64,000 nucleotides of DNA, taken from positions 1-64,000 of the forward strand of contig CASHTG010000016.1 in the NCBI GenBank assembly GCA_949357655.1, written 5' to 3'. The notes beneath the pieces were generated by a model. That model was given only the letters and a program-made list of their open reading frames with translations. It was not told the DNA's origin and ran no database searches. Position numbers and translations under genes: made by a program. Origin of the DNA: Parascedosporium putredinis. Its lineage: Eukaryota > Ascomycota > Sordariomycetes > Microascales > Microascaceae. Numbering within the stretch: the stretch's first letter is position 1; each line of letters opens with the position of its first letter. Positions 50,434-61,383 of the stretch are shown piece after piece.

Positions 50434-51367
50434 TTGTCCTGACCGCGAACGTTGCTCTCTGCTCGGTGAGATTGTCGATAATGAGGTGGACAAAGGTCCG
50501 GCTAAGCACGAGCTAATCACGAGCTTGAAATCCGCCTATTGAGTTATCTCGGGTTTCTGAGAAAGAAAAAAATTACTTGAATTCACGGGGTAGGTATTTG
50601 GGGTATTTGGTGCATCCGTGGTCATTGTCAGACAGATATGACGGTCAGTTCGAACAGACCAGATCAAATGGGCCAAACGATGATCTGAATCAATCCACAC
50701 GGTTGTTGGAATGCCCCACTCTGTTAAATCCAGGTCATTGGGCACACTAGGCAGGGGCCCCAGGTAATACATTGAATGGATCTCTTGATCCAATGGATCA
50801 TCTATCCTGGATCCATCCAGCTGCCAGCCTTTTGATGGAAGTCTAATAATTGAAATAGATTTATCAGAAACATACATCAATGATGTATTATAAATTTATC
50901 AAATCAGCGATGTGAGTATGAAAAGTATTCACCACACGACGCGTAGCTCTGTTCTCTCCGAGTAATTGCTCAAATGGATCCATTGGAGGTGTTCACAACC
51001 CCGCACCACAACAGAAGTAATGGATTGATCAACCCACTATTAGATGGCGGACCCATCAATGGCACAGGTAATTGATCTCTCCAGGTTCCATCCATTGTAT
51101 GTACGCTATTATAATAGGCCCTACATACACCACAAACCCCCTACGCAGGCTACCACTTCGGAAGTTCAATTTATTTGCCTCGCACAAGCGAAACGTCTTT
51201 CTGGGAAGACTCCCTATCATTGCACCTTTCCCAAACGACACCCTCCTTCATTCAACCTCCAAAACTTGTAAACAGGTGCCCGGGAATAGGCTTGAAGAGC
51301 TCAGGAACCCGCGAGGACTCCGGTCGTTCTACTTTCCTTAGCCAGCGTCTCGCAGAGCCACGGTAAA
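50434..51367. promoter_or_regulatory. Shared divergent interval EAF6/RIB4 with TGGATC motifs
   Basis: 934 bp. It contains repeated GATC-centred words: TGGATC, TTGATCCA and GGATCCATCC at about 50774-50822, TGGATCCATTGG near 50975, and TTGATCA near 51027. The minus-strand frame at 50536-50880 reads through these motifs and is not supported as a gene. Confidence 0.5.
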
Positions 51368-52057
51368 ATGGCAGCTATCAAGGGCCCAGCGCCGCAGACC
51401 TACGATGGCACAAACTTACGAGTTGCGATTGTACATGCTCGGTGGAATCTATCCATAATCAATCCGCTCGTGGATGGCGCAAAGGAAAAACTCCTCGAGT
51501 GTGGTGTCAAGGAGACCAACATCGTTGTTGACACCGTCCCAGGCTCGTGGGAACTTCCCACCGCGGTGCAGAGGTATACGCGCTCTACCCCACGAGATAT
51601 GCCCTTGGCCTAATAATTTTTAGCATCAGTAAAAATTTGCTAATCAAATTCGGGACAGAATTTTTGCAGCATCTCAAATCCAAAGTTCAAGTAGCGGCCC
51701 GACCATCTCTGCCGGCGATCTCCTCAGCTCATCGACTTCGGATATCACGTCACTCAACTCTAGCCCATCCACGGCGGACGGACCATTTGATGCTATCATT
51801 GCTATCGGCGTGCTGATCAAAGGAGAAACTATGCACTTTGAGTATATTGCCGACTCTGTCTCACACGGCCTTATGAGGGTGCAGCTTGATACTGGTATCC
51901 CCGTTATATTCGGTGTGCTCACTGTGCTCACGGAGGAACAGGCGCAGGCCAGGGCGGGTTTGACCAAAGGGGGCACAATCATGGGCACGATTGGGGCCTT
52001 GCAGCCGTTGAGATGGGCGCCAAGCGAAAGCTCTGGGCAGCAGGTAAGTTGGATTGA
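51368..52057 (+). CDS. RIB4: Lumazine synthase (riboflavin pathway), frameshifted
   Basis: 6,7-dimethyl-8-ribityllumazine synthase, the penultimate step of riboflavin synthesis; forms oligomeric shells. Exon 1 (51368-51573) has LRVAIVHARWN and DTVPGSWELPTAVQ, the ribityl- and phosphate-binding segments. Intron 51574-51658 leads in phase to FAASQIQSSSSG. A Ser-rich insert (51690-51775) found in many filamentous fungal enzymes precedes AIIAIGVLIKGETMHFEYI, where the catalytic His lies, then TGIPVIFGVLTVLTEEQA. After a G5 run near 51970 the frame must shift by one base to give HNHGHDWGLAAVEMGAKRK and a stop at 52055-52057. A donor-like GTAAGT at 52043 could instead lead to another exon. About 200 residues. 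Confidence 0.93.
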
Positions 52058-52562
52058 ATACCATGAAGGGTGGGGTTGTCCCCTCACTACATAGCAATTT
52101 GGCTGCGTGCTTCATGCTTGTAGATGAAGGATTACGTGCCCCAGTATTGAGGGCTGGCTTTGTACGTCGCGGCCTCTCAGGAATTACAACTTTGGATTTT
52201 GTCGAAGTAGTTATTGTCGGGCTCTCCGCGATATTAGTGAGATTCAGGGCCTCGACCTCCTTACGGAACCCAACCTTAGATTTATGTAGGGTTGTGCTGG
52301 GATTGTGCGTCTCACCATTGGCCTCTAGCGATAGAGTGAAAACCGATCCATTCTTGAGCGAAGCTGTCCCTTTCCGGCAATCCTGCCCGTTCCTTTGCGG
52401 CTGGTAGGGTGAGTTTGTCAGCATTGGAGGTGTGACTATGCGGGGTCGAACCTCAAAGGTACCAGGCTCAGTTGGAAGCTCGTGTCCCGAGACAGGGTGT
52501 AACAATTATGAGCCAAGAAGAACTTGAGGCGAAAGACACGCTTTTTTCGTATCTCATCAAAT
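52058..52562. other. Intergenic, 505 bp
   Basis: Frames are open on both strands (52054-52407 plus; 51861-52505 minus), but neither matches a family; the minus one is antisense to RIB4 exon 2. Treated as the DPP promoter region. Confidence 0.5.
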
Positions 52563-55196
52563 ATGACTATCCGTGCAACCAAATTCACCCCGGAGGTCCT
52601 GCTCTCGGCTCCCCGTCGAAGCATTGGCATGCCGAACCCGTCAGGAACAGCCGTTCTCTACACGGTATGTGGAGGCATTGAGTTCAATCTGGTCTTCTTC
52701 CCGCCGCATCGAATCTAGCTTAGGGATCTGCTAGAGTAAAAGCCTCTGGGATGCTGGAATGAGGTGTTGTGGATCACTGACGTGGCCTGTGCAGTCCTCA
52801 AGTTACTCGTTCGAGACACATATCAAATCAGATCAGCTCCGCCTTCTTGACATAGAGACAGGGAAACGACCATCGTATTCGAAAACTCGAATCGCAAAGA
52901 TCCGGTATGGATAGACGAGCGTGAGATCCTTCTGCTTGACCACGGTAATAGTGGAGATGGGTCGACTATGATCATGCACCTCGATCTCGCAAATGGCCGG
53001 TAGGTGTTCTATCATCGCATGGCAACACGAGCAAGACAATTCATGGATAAAGCCTTCTCGCTAATAAGCTCTGAAAGCGACCCCGTCTCCATCCACCGCG
53101 TTAATGGCTCGCTGTCCAACCTAAAGGCGAAGCGCATCAGTCAGAGTAAAATTCTGATCGCCTGCTCAGCACCAACGGCCCTAGATGGCACCATGTTTCA
53201 CTCTTTACAAAACCCAGAAAGCCCCAAAATCCAGTCATCGGCAAAAATCTACTCAAGTCTTTATACTAGGCATTGGGACTCCTGGAATGATCCCGCCTCC
53301 CGCAATTCCATATGGTTCGGTTTGTTAATTAAGGCTGATGGTCAATGGAAGTTAGAAAAGCCTGGCCTTGTGAATGCGCTCTTAGGGACAGACTTAGAGT
53401 GTCCCGTTCCGCCATTTGGGGGACCGACCACTTTGATATCAGCCCCTCCGGAATTGTTTTTGTTTCGAGGGATCCTACACTAGACCCTGCATGCTTTACG
53501 AAGAGTGACCTATACTTTCTGCCAATCTCAACGTGGCCCCAGAGAAGCGCGCCGCTTCCGCATGCTATCCAGACTCGGGGCCTATCTGGCTATACAATGG
53601 GGCCTAAATTTTCTCATGATGGCCGAAGTGTAGCGTTCTTGCGCATGAAAAATGGCCAGTACGAGGCGGACAAGACGAGACTCATGCTAATCCCTAATAT
53701 AGAGGAATGGAGCCACGTCCAGGAGTTTTATCAGACTGAGGATGGCGATGGGGGTGGGATTACAGCCCGTCTAATATTGAATGGAGCAGAGACAATACCG
53801 AGCTCTTTATTTCAGCCGAAAAACATGGCAGAGTTATCCTCTGGAAACTTCCCGCGTCCCCAGCACCTGCGATGCCGCCCCCGAAGCTATATACACCACA
53901 GATACTGTAACAGGCTTTTCATGCCTGTCGGAGCTCGATCACCGCCTTTTTATTACCAGCTCCTCTCTAGTGGATAGCGCCTGCTACTCTATCCTTGATC
54001 CGCGATCGAAATCCACCAAGATTCTCTCTTCTGCAACTAAACATGGAAAGTCTCTCGGACTATCACGTGCCCAGTGTTCGGATTTCTGGTTCTCAGGATG
54101 TGAGGACCGTCAAGTGCATGCTTGGGTCATGAAGCCCTCTACTTTGAAGGCCTCTACAAGGTATCCCCTCGCTCTTTTAATACATGGCGGGCCCCAAGGT
54201 GCCTGGCTGGATAGCTGGAGCACAAGATGGAACCCTGCTATTTTCGCAGAGGCAGGATACATAGCGGTTATGGTGAACCCGACTGGAAGCACTGGATACG
54301 GGCAGGATTTCACTGATAGGATTCAGAACGAGTGGGGAGGAAGGCCCTATGAGGACCTCGAGCGATGCTGGGAGCATATTCGCGCAAATATGCCAGATGT
54401 TGATGTGGACAACGGTGTGGCATTGGGCGCCTCGTATGGCGGTTATATGATTAGTGGGTCGTCTCTTTTCTCCCCCTTTTTTTTTTTTTTTTTTTTGGTT
54501 GTTGTCTTGATGGTGCTCGGCCGTGCGAGAGCTGACTATGATATCTTATCCACCTGCGGGCAGATTGGATCCAGGGTCACCCTCTAGGCCGCAAGTTTAA
54601 AGCACTAGTCTGCCATGACGGCGTCTTCTCCACCGTGAATCAGTGGTCGACTGAAGAACTCTTCTTCCCAATCCGAGAGTTTGGCGGTCCCATCTGGGAG
54701 CGGCGAGAAACTTACGAGAAATGGGACCCTTCAAGATTCACTGACAAATGGCAGACGCCCATGCTTGTAAGTTGAGAACGTGCGACATCTCGCTACACTT
54801 GTCCTCTCGTTAGGATATCACCTAATGCAACGTCAACCACTAGGTAATTCATAACGAGTTGGACTACCGCTTGCCAATATCTGAAGGCCTGGCCATGTTT
54901 AACGTCCTCCAGGCCAGGAAGATCCCTAGCCGCTTTGTTATGTTCCCCGATGAGAATCATGTGCGTTTTCCCCCAACCCGTCCCCCAGCTTTATAGAAGG
55001 AGTAGGTAAGTATAGCTACTAACAGCGAGGCTACTAGTGGGTATTGAAGCACGAGAACTCTCTTGTCTGGCACCGTGAAGTATTAAACTTTATTAATCGA
55101 TATAGTAAGGTTGGGGGCGTCAAATCCGACCGGGTTCCTTCATTGGATAACATTGAGGTGAGGGGAGTTAAAAACTCATCAACTTGCCACGGGTAG
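52563..55196 (+). CDS. Dipeptidyl-peptidase V-like S9 serine peptidase, frameshifted
   Basis: Prolyl-oligopeptidase family (S9C) enzyme. It starts MTIRATKFTPEVLL, with no signal peptide, so it is probably cytosolic, unlike secreted fungal DPP-V. The beta-propeller half includes DPVWIDEREILLL, GPKFSHDGRSVAFLRM and SPSNIEWSRDNTELFIS. The alpha/beta-hydrolase half includes LALLIHGGPQGAWLDSW and NPTGSTGYGQDF. Catalytic residues: Ser in GASYGGYM (54428-54451), Asp in HNELDYRLP (near 54865), His in PDENHW (near 54955-55040, split by an intron). Introns: 52665-52794, one at about 53000-53070, 54454-54563 (holding a T20 run), and two between 54770 and 55038. Frame breaks: a GGG near 52862, a G5 near 53440 and a G run near 53757. 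About 700 residues. Confidence 0.87.
54477..54496. repeat. T20 homopolymer inside a DPP-V-like gene intron
   Basis: Twenty consecutive T in the 110-bp intron 54454-54563, next to the 5' splice site side; no coding effect. Confidence 0.95.
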
Positions 55197-56353
55197 GACT
55201 GGTTGGCTTGTTCTGAGCGGGTTTCGAAGTTGTTGTGGCCGTTGTTAGATTGTCGACGGACTAAGTGCAGCGCTGCCCCTCGCTACATGTATCGCCAATA
55301 CGCCCATAGATCTATCCTGTCATGACCCACGTAACTGCTCTCCATAGCTATATAGCTATCTGGCTGACAGGCTTTTACTGATTGAAATGTCGGATCTGTC
55401 TTGACTCACGGAAGGCGAAACGAGTCCTGCTAGGACCGGTCCATGGACGGGCGGCCAGGCCGCAAGGCGAGGCCATTTGTGTCCATCACCACAAATGCGA
55501 TTAAGAGGAGCTCTTGGTAATCAGGGCTATTATTGAATTATTAAGATTTGCGTGCTGTAATGCTTCCCTCCACCATCTCATGACTGACAAAGGCGGAGAA
55601 AGACAAGCGAAACCCAATCGGTGCTTATCGAGGCATATCCTCACTCCAAACTGATGAGCGTAGATGACATGTAAACGCATGGAATGATGGGCTGGGGTTG
55701 CCCGGGGATCCTTTCTCCTTTCAAGTCATTCTTTTCCTTCCTCTCCTAGATTGATTTTCTTTCGAATATTTACTCTTTACAGGTTCTGGTGATGTAACAT
55801 CCTCCCTCGGATGTGCGCTTCATGATGCAGTCAATATAGAATGGAAGATAGATGTAGGATAGTCGTATCCACAACCGCCCCTCCACCACTTGCATGACAA
55901 AAGGGAAAAGCAGAAAAGAAATTAAAAAAACACAACGACGCAAAGAACTCAAGTGCTAACGATGACAAGGCAGAGGGGACAAGGAAAAAAAGAAAAAAAA
56001 CAAAGCATGTCGAGAGCTTTGGAGAGAAGATGAGTTTGGGAGTCTGATGAATGCCCCCGCATATTGTTCGCAAAAATAATGCATGTGGAGGCTCCGTAGC
56101 CTGTGCCTATGAACAATAAACTGACCGGTAGTGGTACGCGGGCAATTTTCCCGACGATTTGGATCTACCGAGGGGCGTATTCAGTGGTAATTATAGCTCC
56201 GCGTTGAGTCCTTGCGATGACTTGCTGCCGAATTGAGGGTACGAGCTGAATAGAAGCCGCCGGCTCGTAGAATAATAGGATTGGGGATAGGCCGGCCTCG
56301 AGGTACGAAGCAGGGGAAAGCGAGGCCCGCTAGGGCGACGGACACGGTCCCGA
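55197..56353. other. Intergenic, 1.16 kb, convergent
   Basis: Between the DPP-like stop and the stop of the low-complexity gene. The short minus frames at 55770-56073 are A/T-run driven and unsupported. Confidence 0.5.
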
Positions 56354-59266
56354 TCAAGATATAAGGGCAGAGAGACCTCCCAACCCCTTCTTGGATTTCC
56401 AAAGGGATCGCTTTTTCTCGTTTTGCCTTCATCGCCACCCAGCCCTCCTCATCGTCATCGTCCGAGTTGCTACCACTTTTGGGAAGTGACGTCGGCGCTG
56501 GTGTTGAGTTTCGGGGTTCATTCCAGGAGCTTAAAGCCCCCGACATGGTTGAAACTCGACGCATCGCATCATGTGGTGCTTGCGACACTGGGCGATATCG
56601 TCCAGGTAAGCCGATATTGCTTCGTTCAGAAGGCGCGATTGACGGGGCATAGCCATCTCCTTGAACGCGAATTGAGGGCGCATAACCGACTGGTTGGATC
56701 CACGAGGCTGAGCTCGGCTGAACCATGCTCATCGTTCTCATGCGATGATCGGCTAGTCGTGGAGGATCCATCCCAAAGTCTCCACCGATGAAGGAATGGC
56801 GAGAAGACAACATGTCGCTGGGTCCTGTTGGAACGACGAAGGAATTGGGACGGGGGCCAGGGCCGCCCTGATTTGCTGCCATCATTTGCATGAATTGCAT
56901 CTGCATCTGCATGAATTGTTGCATTTGTTGGTTCATCTGGAGCTGAGCCTGATCACCAGGTGTCAACATTGGCTGAGGATATCCCATTGGTGAGAGGTGG
57001 GGCATCGAAGGTGAGCCACCCATGCCATACATCATTTGGTGTGGGATACCGGTGATAGGATCGAAACCTACGGGAGGGCCATTGACCCCATTAATGAGTT
57101 TGCTATCCACGTTGGGGCTACCACGGCGCAGCGCCCGTGACCTCTCTTCGTTGGCAATAACGCCGACCAAGCCACCGGGAGGGAGAGTGGACTGGGAAGC
57201 AGGGGCCGGAGCACCTCCAGCGAAAGCCATGGACTCCCTCGTGGCGTTTCTTACAAGGCCAGCGCCAACGAAGGGATCTTGCGGAAGATTCCGTGCGAAA
57301 GCCGGAAGCTGAGAGGATCGCCCGGCCGTTACCCCAGATGAAGCAGAGCCGTTGTCAGCGAGTGGTCGGCTTGGCTGTCCGCCGCCCGCCATCATTGACG
57401 AGCGAATATTTGGGTTGGAGGCTGCGTTATTCAGACGCGCGGGAGGTCGATTTTTGTTTGGGAAGCCGTGCGCAGCGAGGATCGCCAGCGGTATCTCCTC
57501 GTCCTCATCTGACCCGTCCGATGCCGTGACAAGAACTGGAGCAGTGGCTGACGTTGCAAGGGGTGGTCGGGGTAGAGGGTTAGCGGACTCTCCAGTGACC
57601 TTCATCATCTGTTGTCTGTACACGGTCATGTGAGCCTCCTGCTTCTTGCGCTGCTTCGCGGCCTGCCTCGAGCGTTCAATGTCATCTTCGTCATCCTCGT
57701 AGTTTTCTTCATCTTCGTCGTCCTTAGCCTCCCCTTCCACGTTTGCCTTGGTTCCCGAGGTGCGTTCCTTCTCTTGCTTGTACTGCTCGAACTGAGCCGG
57801 AGTCATGACTCGGTTTCGGGGAGGGCTCGGAGGTCGGGAGACATATCGATGGGCTACTCTTGTCGAGTGTAGAAGATTATTATCAAACAGGTTATCTTCA
57901 TTTCCGCCGTGATCAGCCTTCCATGCAGGACTGTTTATCCTCTCGTCGTCTTGTCTCGCACGGCTAGTCTGGGTCGCCCTGGCACCTGGGGCGGTAAGGA
58001 ATTTGCTTGCAGCAAGGGATTCTTTGAGGAGCATGGCATTCTCGTCTTCGATTATATCGGCGGGCCGATTTAGCTTCTGGACAGGGGTCCCAGTATGTCG
58101 CGAGAAAAGAGAAGGTCGCTCAGCGTTGGAAGACAAGAGGAGGCCATCGCTGGAATGATCGCTATTGACGGAATGTGGAGAGGGCGGGGGCCTCATAGAG
58201 TTAGGCTGTGCCGATGGCGATGGTCGATTATCTGTAAGCGAGCGAGGTTGGAGGGGTTGAAGGCTTTGGGGAGGACCGTTTCGAATCGTTGCGACACTGG
58301 CACGCTTATCGAAGCCGTTAAACATCTTGCCGAAGTCACCACCAAGATCGAGGTTGAACTCGTCCTCGTCTAGTTTAGGTGGTGTTGCTGTGCTAGTTGT
58401 GGTATCCGTTGCAATGGAGGTCGATGTCATGCCGCGGGGACGAGGAAAACTCGAGTGAGTGGGAACGGGGGTGGTGTGTCGCCTGGCACCAGGGGGAGGG
58501 TTTTCTTTGAGCCAAAGGAAAAGGTGCGGCCGGCACGGTTGAGGAAGCCGGAGCCAGACTTGGAGGCTTGGAGCGGAGCGCTATCAGCAGCCAGGGGCTT
58601 TCTAGCTATCCTTGCATCATCAAGGATCTGTGCGTGGTTGGGGTCCGCAGACGGAGTTGCAGACGACGGTGTTGTTGAGACGGCGCTATGTCGAGATGAC
58701 GTGTCCGTGGACGCGGTTTTCGTGGTATTAGAGGACCCGCTGGCGCTGGACAGAACCAAGTTAGTAAGACCTCAGACTGATAATGGGGCGCCAAAGGTAT
58801 GTGGTGTTGTGGATGGTGAGAATGGAGGGGCACGCGGTGGCCGTGTTGACTATAACCAGGCTCTTGCGTGGAGGAAAAATGCCCCCGAAAAATGGGGACC
58901 GGGGGAAAAGCGAAACACGTCGAGTCAGGTCTATAAAGAGCAAGGAAATGACCGCCCGGACCCGGCGGGGCCAAGGGCAGTCCGAGACATGCGGGTCATC
59001 TATAGGGAAGGAAAGTCTGGCCGGAGGACCTACCGATTTATCTGAAGATTGGCAAACATGTTATCCTCGTCAGCTACCATATTCACCTGCGAATACGGCC
59101 GCACAGTGGTGGCAATTGGACGACCGAGCCCGGAGCCGCCATCGAAAGATTTGACTCCGGCAACTTCAGTCCGTTCCAACACGCGGAAGGAGGAAACCTG
59201 ACCATCGGGGTCTGCATTGCTCGTGGCGGACTTCCGTTTGCCAAATGTTACCGGAAACTTGGCCAT
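56354..59266 (-). CDS. Large low-complexity conserved fungal protein, function unknown
   Basis: I do not recognise a named domain. Exon 1 (about 59030-59266) starts MAKFPVTFGKRKSATS. After an intron of about 285 bp, exon 2 begins ASGSSNTTKTAST and carries the conserved-looking block GFLNRAGRTFSFGSKK. An A4 run near 58505 shifts the frame into the long 749-codon open frame. That frame is Ser/Pro/Asn-rich, with LDEDEFNLDLGGDFGKMF, an acidic run DDEDEENYEDDEDD, a Gln/Met-rich stretch (56890-56950, QMQQFMQMQMQFMQMM) and a repeated YAPSI. Near the C-terminus EEGWVAMKAKREK probably continues in another frame as RSLWKSKKGLGG with a stop at 56354. About 950 residues, mostly disordered. Signalling or polarity roles are possible but unsupported. 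Confidence 0.7.
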
Positions 59267-60771
59267 AGCTGGGGAGACCGATTCCGCTATGCTCGGATGT
59301 CGCTGTGGTGGATTCCCAGCTCTTCAGTGTCTGTCGAGCGTCCAAGCTTGGTTGACGAGAGATTGTCAAAAGATTGAACCAGGGCTAAAAAGTTGACTCA
59401 GATCTCTCTCTCCGGCTTGCTCGGGTTCAACAGGTCCACCCCCGCTTCCCTCTCTGCGCGTTTCTGAACTTATAGTCACAATTATTTGCTGGCTCCTTCA
59501 GAGTTGATTTGTCCCGAAGCGATTGGTATGGTCAACGGTGGCAAGGGGTTGCCTCCTGGTGTGGATTGCCTGTTGAAAGGCCTGTCAAGTCTTGGCGAGT
59601 GACGCAAAGTGGGAAAGACTCCCGAGTTCAGACCCGGAGCGATATCTAGAGGAGGGTGAAGATCGATATATTAGCATCGATACTCCAAGTTTAGCGTTGA
59701 ATCAATGTATGCGAGAGAGCCTCAGCACACTTGACCCAGGCAACAGAGGGTTATGAGACCGGATACCAAGGCCATCGAGGCGGCCGTAAAAAGGGATGTA
59801 ATGAGAAAGTACGGGGGCTTTAGACATAGTTCACTCTCGTAGCCTCGGTAGGGCGGAAGTTACGTCAAACGGGCCCCAAGGGATTCCTTACATTGTGAAG
59901 TCTGTGTGTCGTTGTTGAGATCGAATGATGATGTTTGTCCGGCGTGGAGGGTGGGGGATCCAGGGGAGAAGAAAGCCGGGGCGGAGAGAAACACGTTAGA
60001 CTAGGCGTGGCTCGTGGAGTCTATCGTGGTGGTTGGATAGCCTAGATGATGCAATGAAGGGACATCAAAGAGAGAAGTCTTGACGATGCGATGTGAACGG
60101 GGGTAAGCAGCCTCGAGCGATGCGTTGACGAAAAATTATCGACGTCGTGTATAGGAAGGATCAATGAGAAAACCCCAACTGAGAGCGAATTTGTTACGAA
60201 GGGAAAGTCGTGGTAGCGAGGGAGTGAGAGTGACACGGGACGGCGGGACCAACCAATTTTGGCCTGGTCTAGGGGAACAGTTGGTACATGTGGTGGGGAC
60301 CACCCCTTTGCAAGTCCACAGGGCGGCCACTTCGGTTAAGCCCTGCTTTCGGGAGATGGGCAAAGGTCAAGGCCCGGAGACGAGCCGGATTGAGAAACGC
60401 GCAGATCTCGGTGGTTGAAAGCGACGATTCGGCGGAAGAGGGGATCAACGCTGTCCTTCTGGCATGAGAGAGACTGGAGGCCAAAGAACGGAAAGAATCT
60501 TTCCTGGCCCCAGGGGAAAAGGTTGCCGGCGATAGAATTGATATTTCTGTAGCGTACATGTACACTAAGAATGGCCGGATCTACAAGTAATAGCAAGGGG
60601 GATACGAGGCCTGATGAGGAGTTAAGTGGAGAAGTATTGGAATTGTGTGAGGGTGTGTCCGCTTGGGGAAAGGGGGTGTAGGTATTCATCAGTGGATGGA
60701 TTAATTGATCAATGTCGTAGCTACATCAAAGATCAATGTACAAGTATTCTTGATTCTGTCAGCGGCGGACG

Positions 60772-60787
60772 TGGATCAATTGATCCA
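60772..60787. repeat. 16-bp perfect palindrome TGGATCAATTGATCCA
   Basis: Exact self-complementary sequence. Partial copies lie at 46988-47000 and in other intergenic regions of the right half. Confidence 0.85.
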
Positions 60788-61323
60788 GTATCTTATTGGC
60801 AGGGTCAGGGAACGACGGTGAGGGCACGGGTCTATTCTTACGAGCAACACCTCAAGCTGAGGGCGGTCGCATTAACGCGTCGACTCAAGCTGGCTTAAAC
60901 TACAAGCACATGGGGGCCACATCGCTGTTGGTCTGTCGTCACTCAGCGACTGTGCCCTTGGGGAGGGGGATACTATTGCAAATGCAGTTGAGGCGTGAAA
61001 AGGCCACTCAATCCATCTGAGCAGGATACATCCATTATTACATCCATATACTACATATATTATCGACAGCCCGGAACTTCCAGCTTTGGATGAGCCTGCG
61101 CGACTTGGGCCATGTGCAACAATTCAACATACTTCGTACATGCCGTCAATGGAAAGTGCAGAGGCAGAGTGCAGAGTGTAAATGAATGATTTGATCACGA
61201 AACCCGACAAACAGCGCTGCGACGACCCTGTCAACTGTCAGGTGTCAGCATACTGCATAGACCTATGGCCTGTTGGATTGAATGGATCAATAGATGCGTT
61301 GGAGAAGGAGAGCCCGATGGTAA

Positions 61324-61383
61324 GTGGATGGATGTGGATGGATGTGGATGGATATGGATGGATATGGGTGGATATGGATGGAT
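61324..61383. repeat. 10-bp minisatellite, six copies
   Basis: Three copies of GTGGATGGAT, then ATGGATGGAT, ATGGGTGGAT and ATGGATGGAT, ending in GGATCCATCC. The unit resembles the dispersed GGATCCATCC word. Confidence 0.9.

Noticed and set aside
50536..50880. 114-codon minus frame upstream of EAF6
   Set aside because: Built partly from the repeated TGGATC words; probably promoter or leader sequence.
51861..52505. 214-codon minus-strand open frame
   Set aside because: Antisense to RIB4 exon 2 and the following gap; basic, no domain; explained by composition.
56423..57872. Several plus-strand frames of 60-122 codons
   Set aside because: Antisense shadows of the low-complexity gene.
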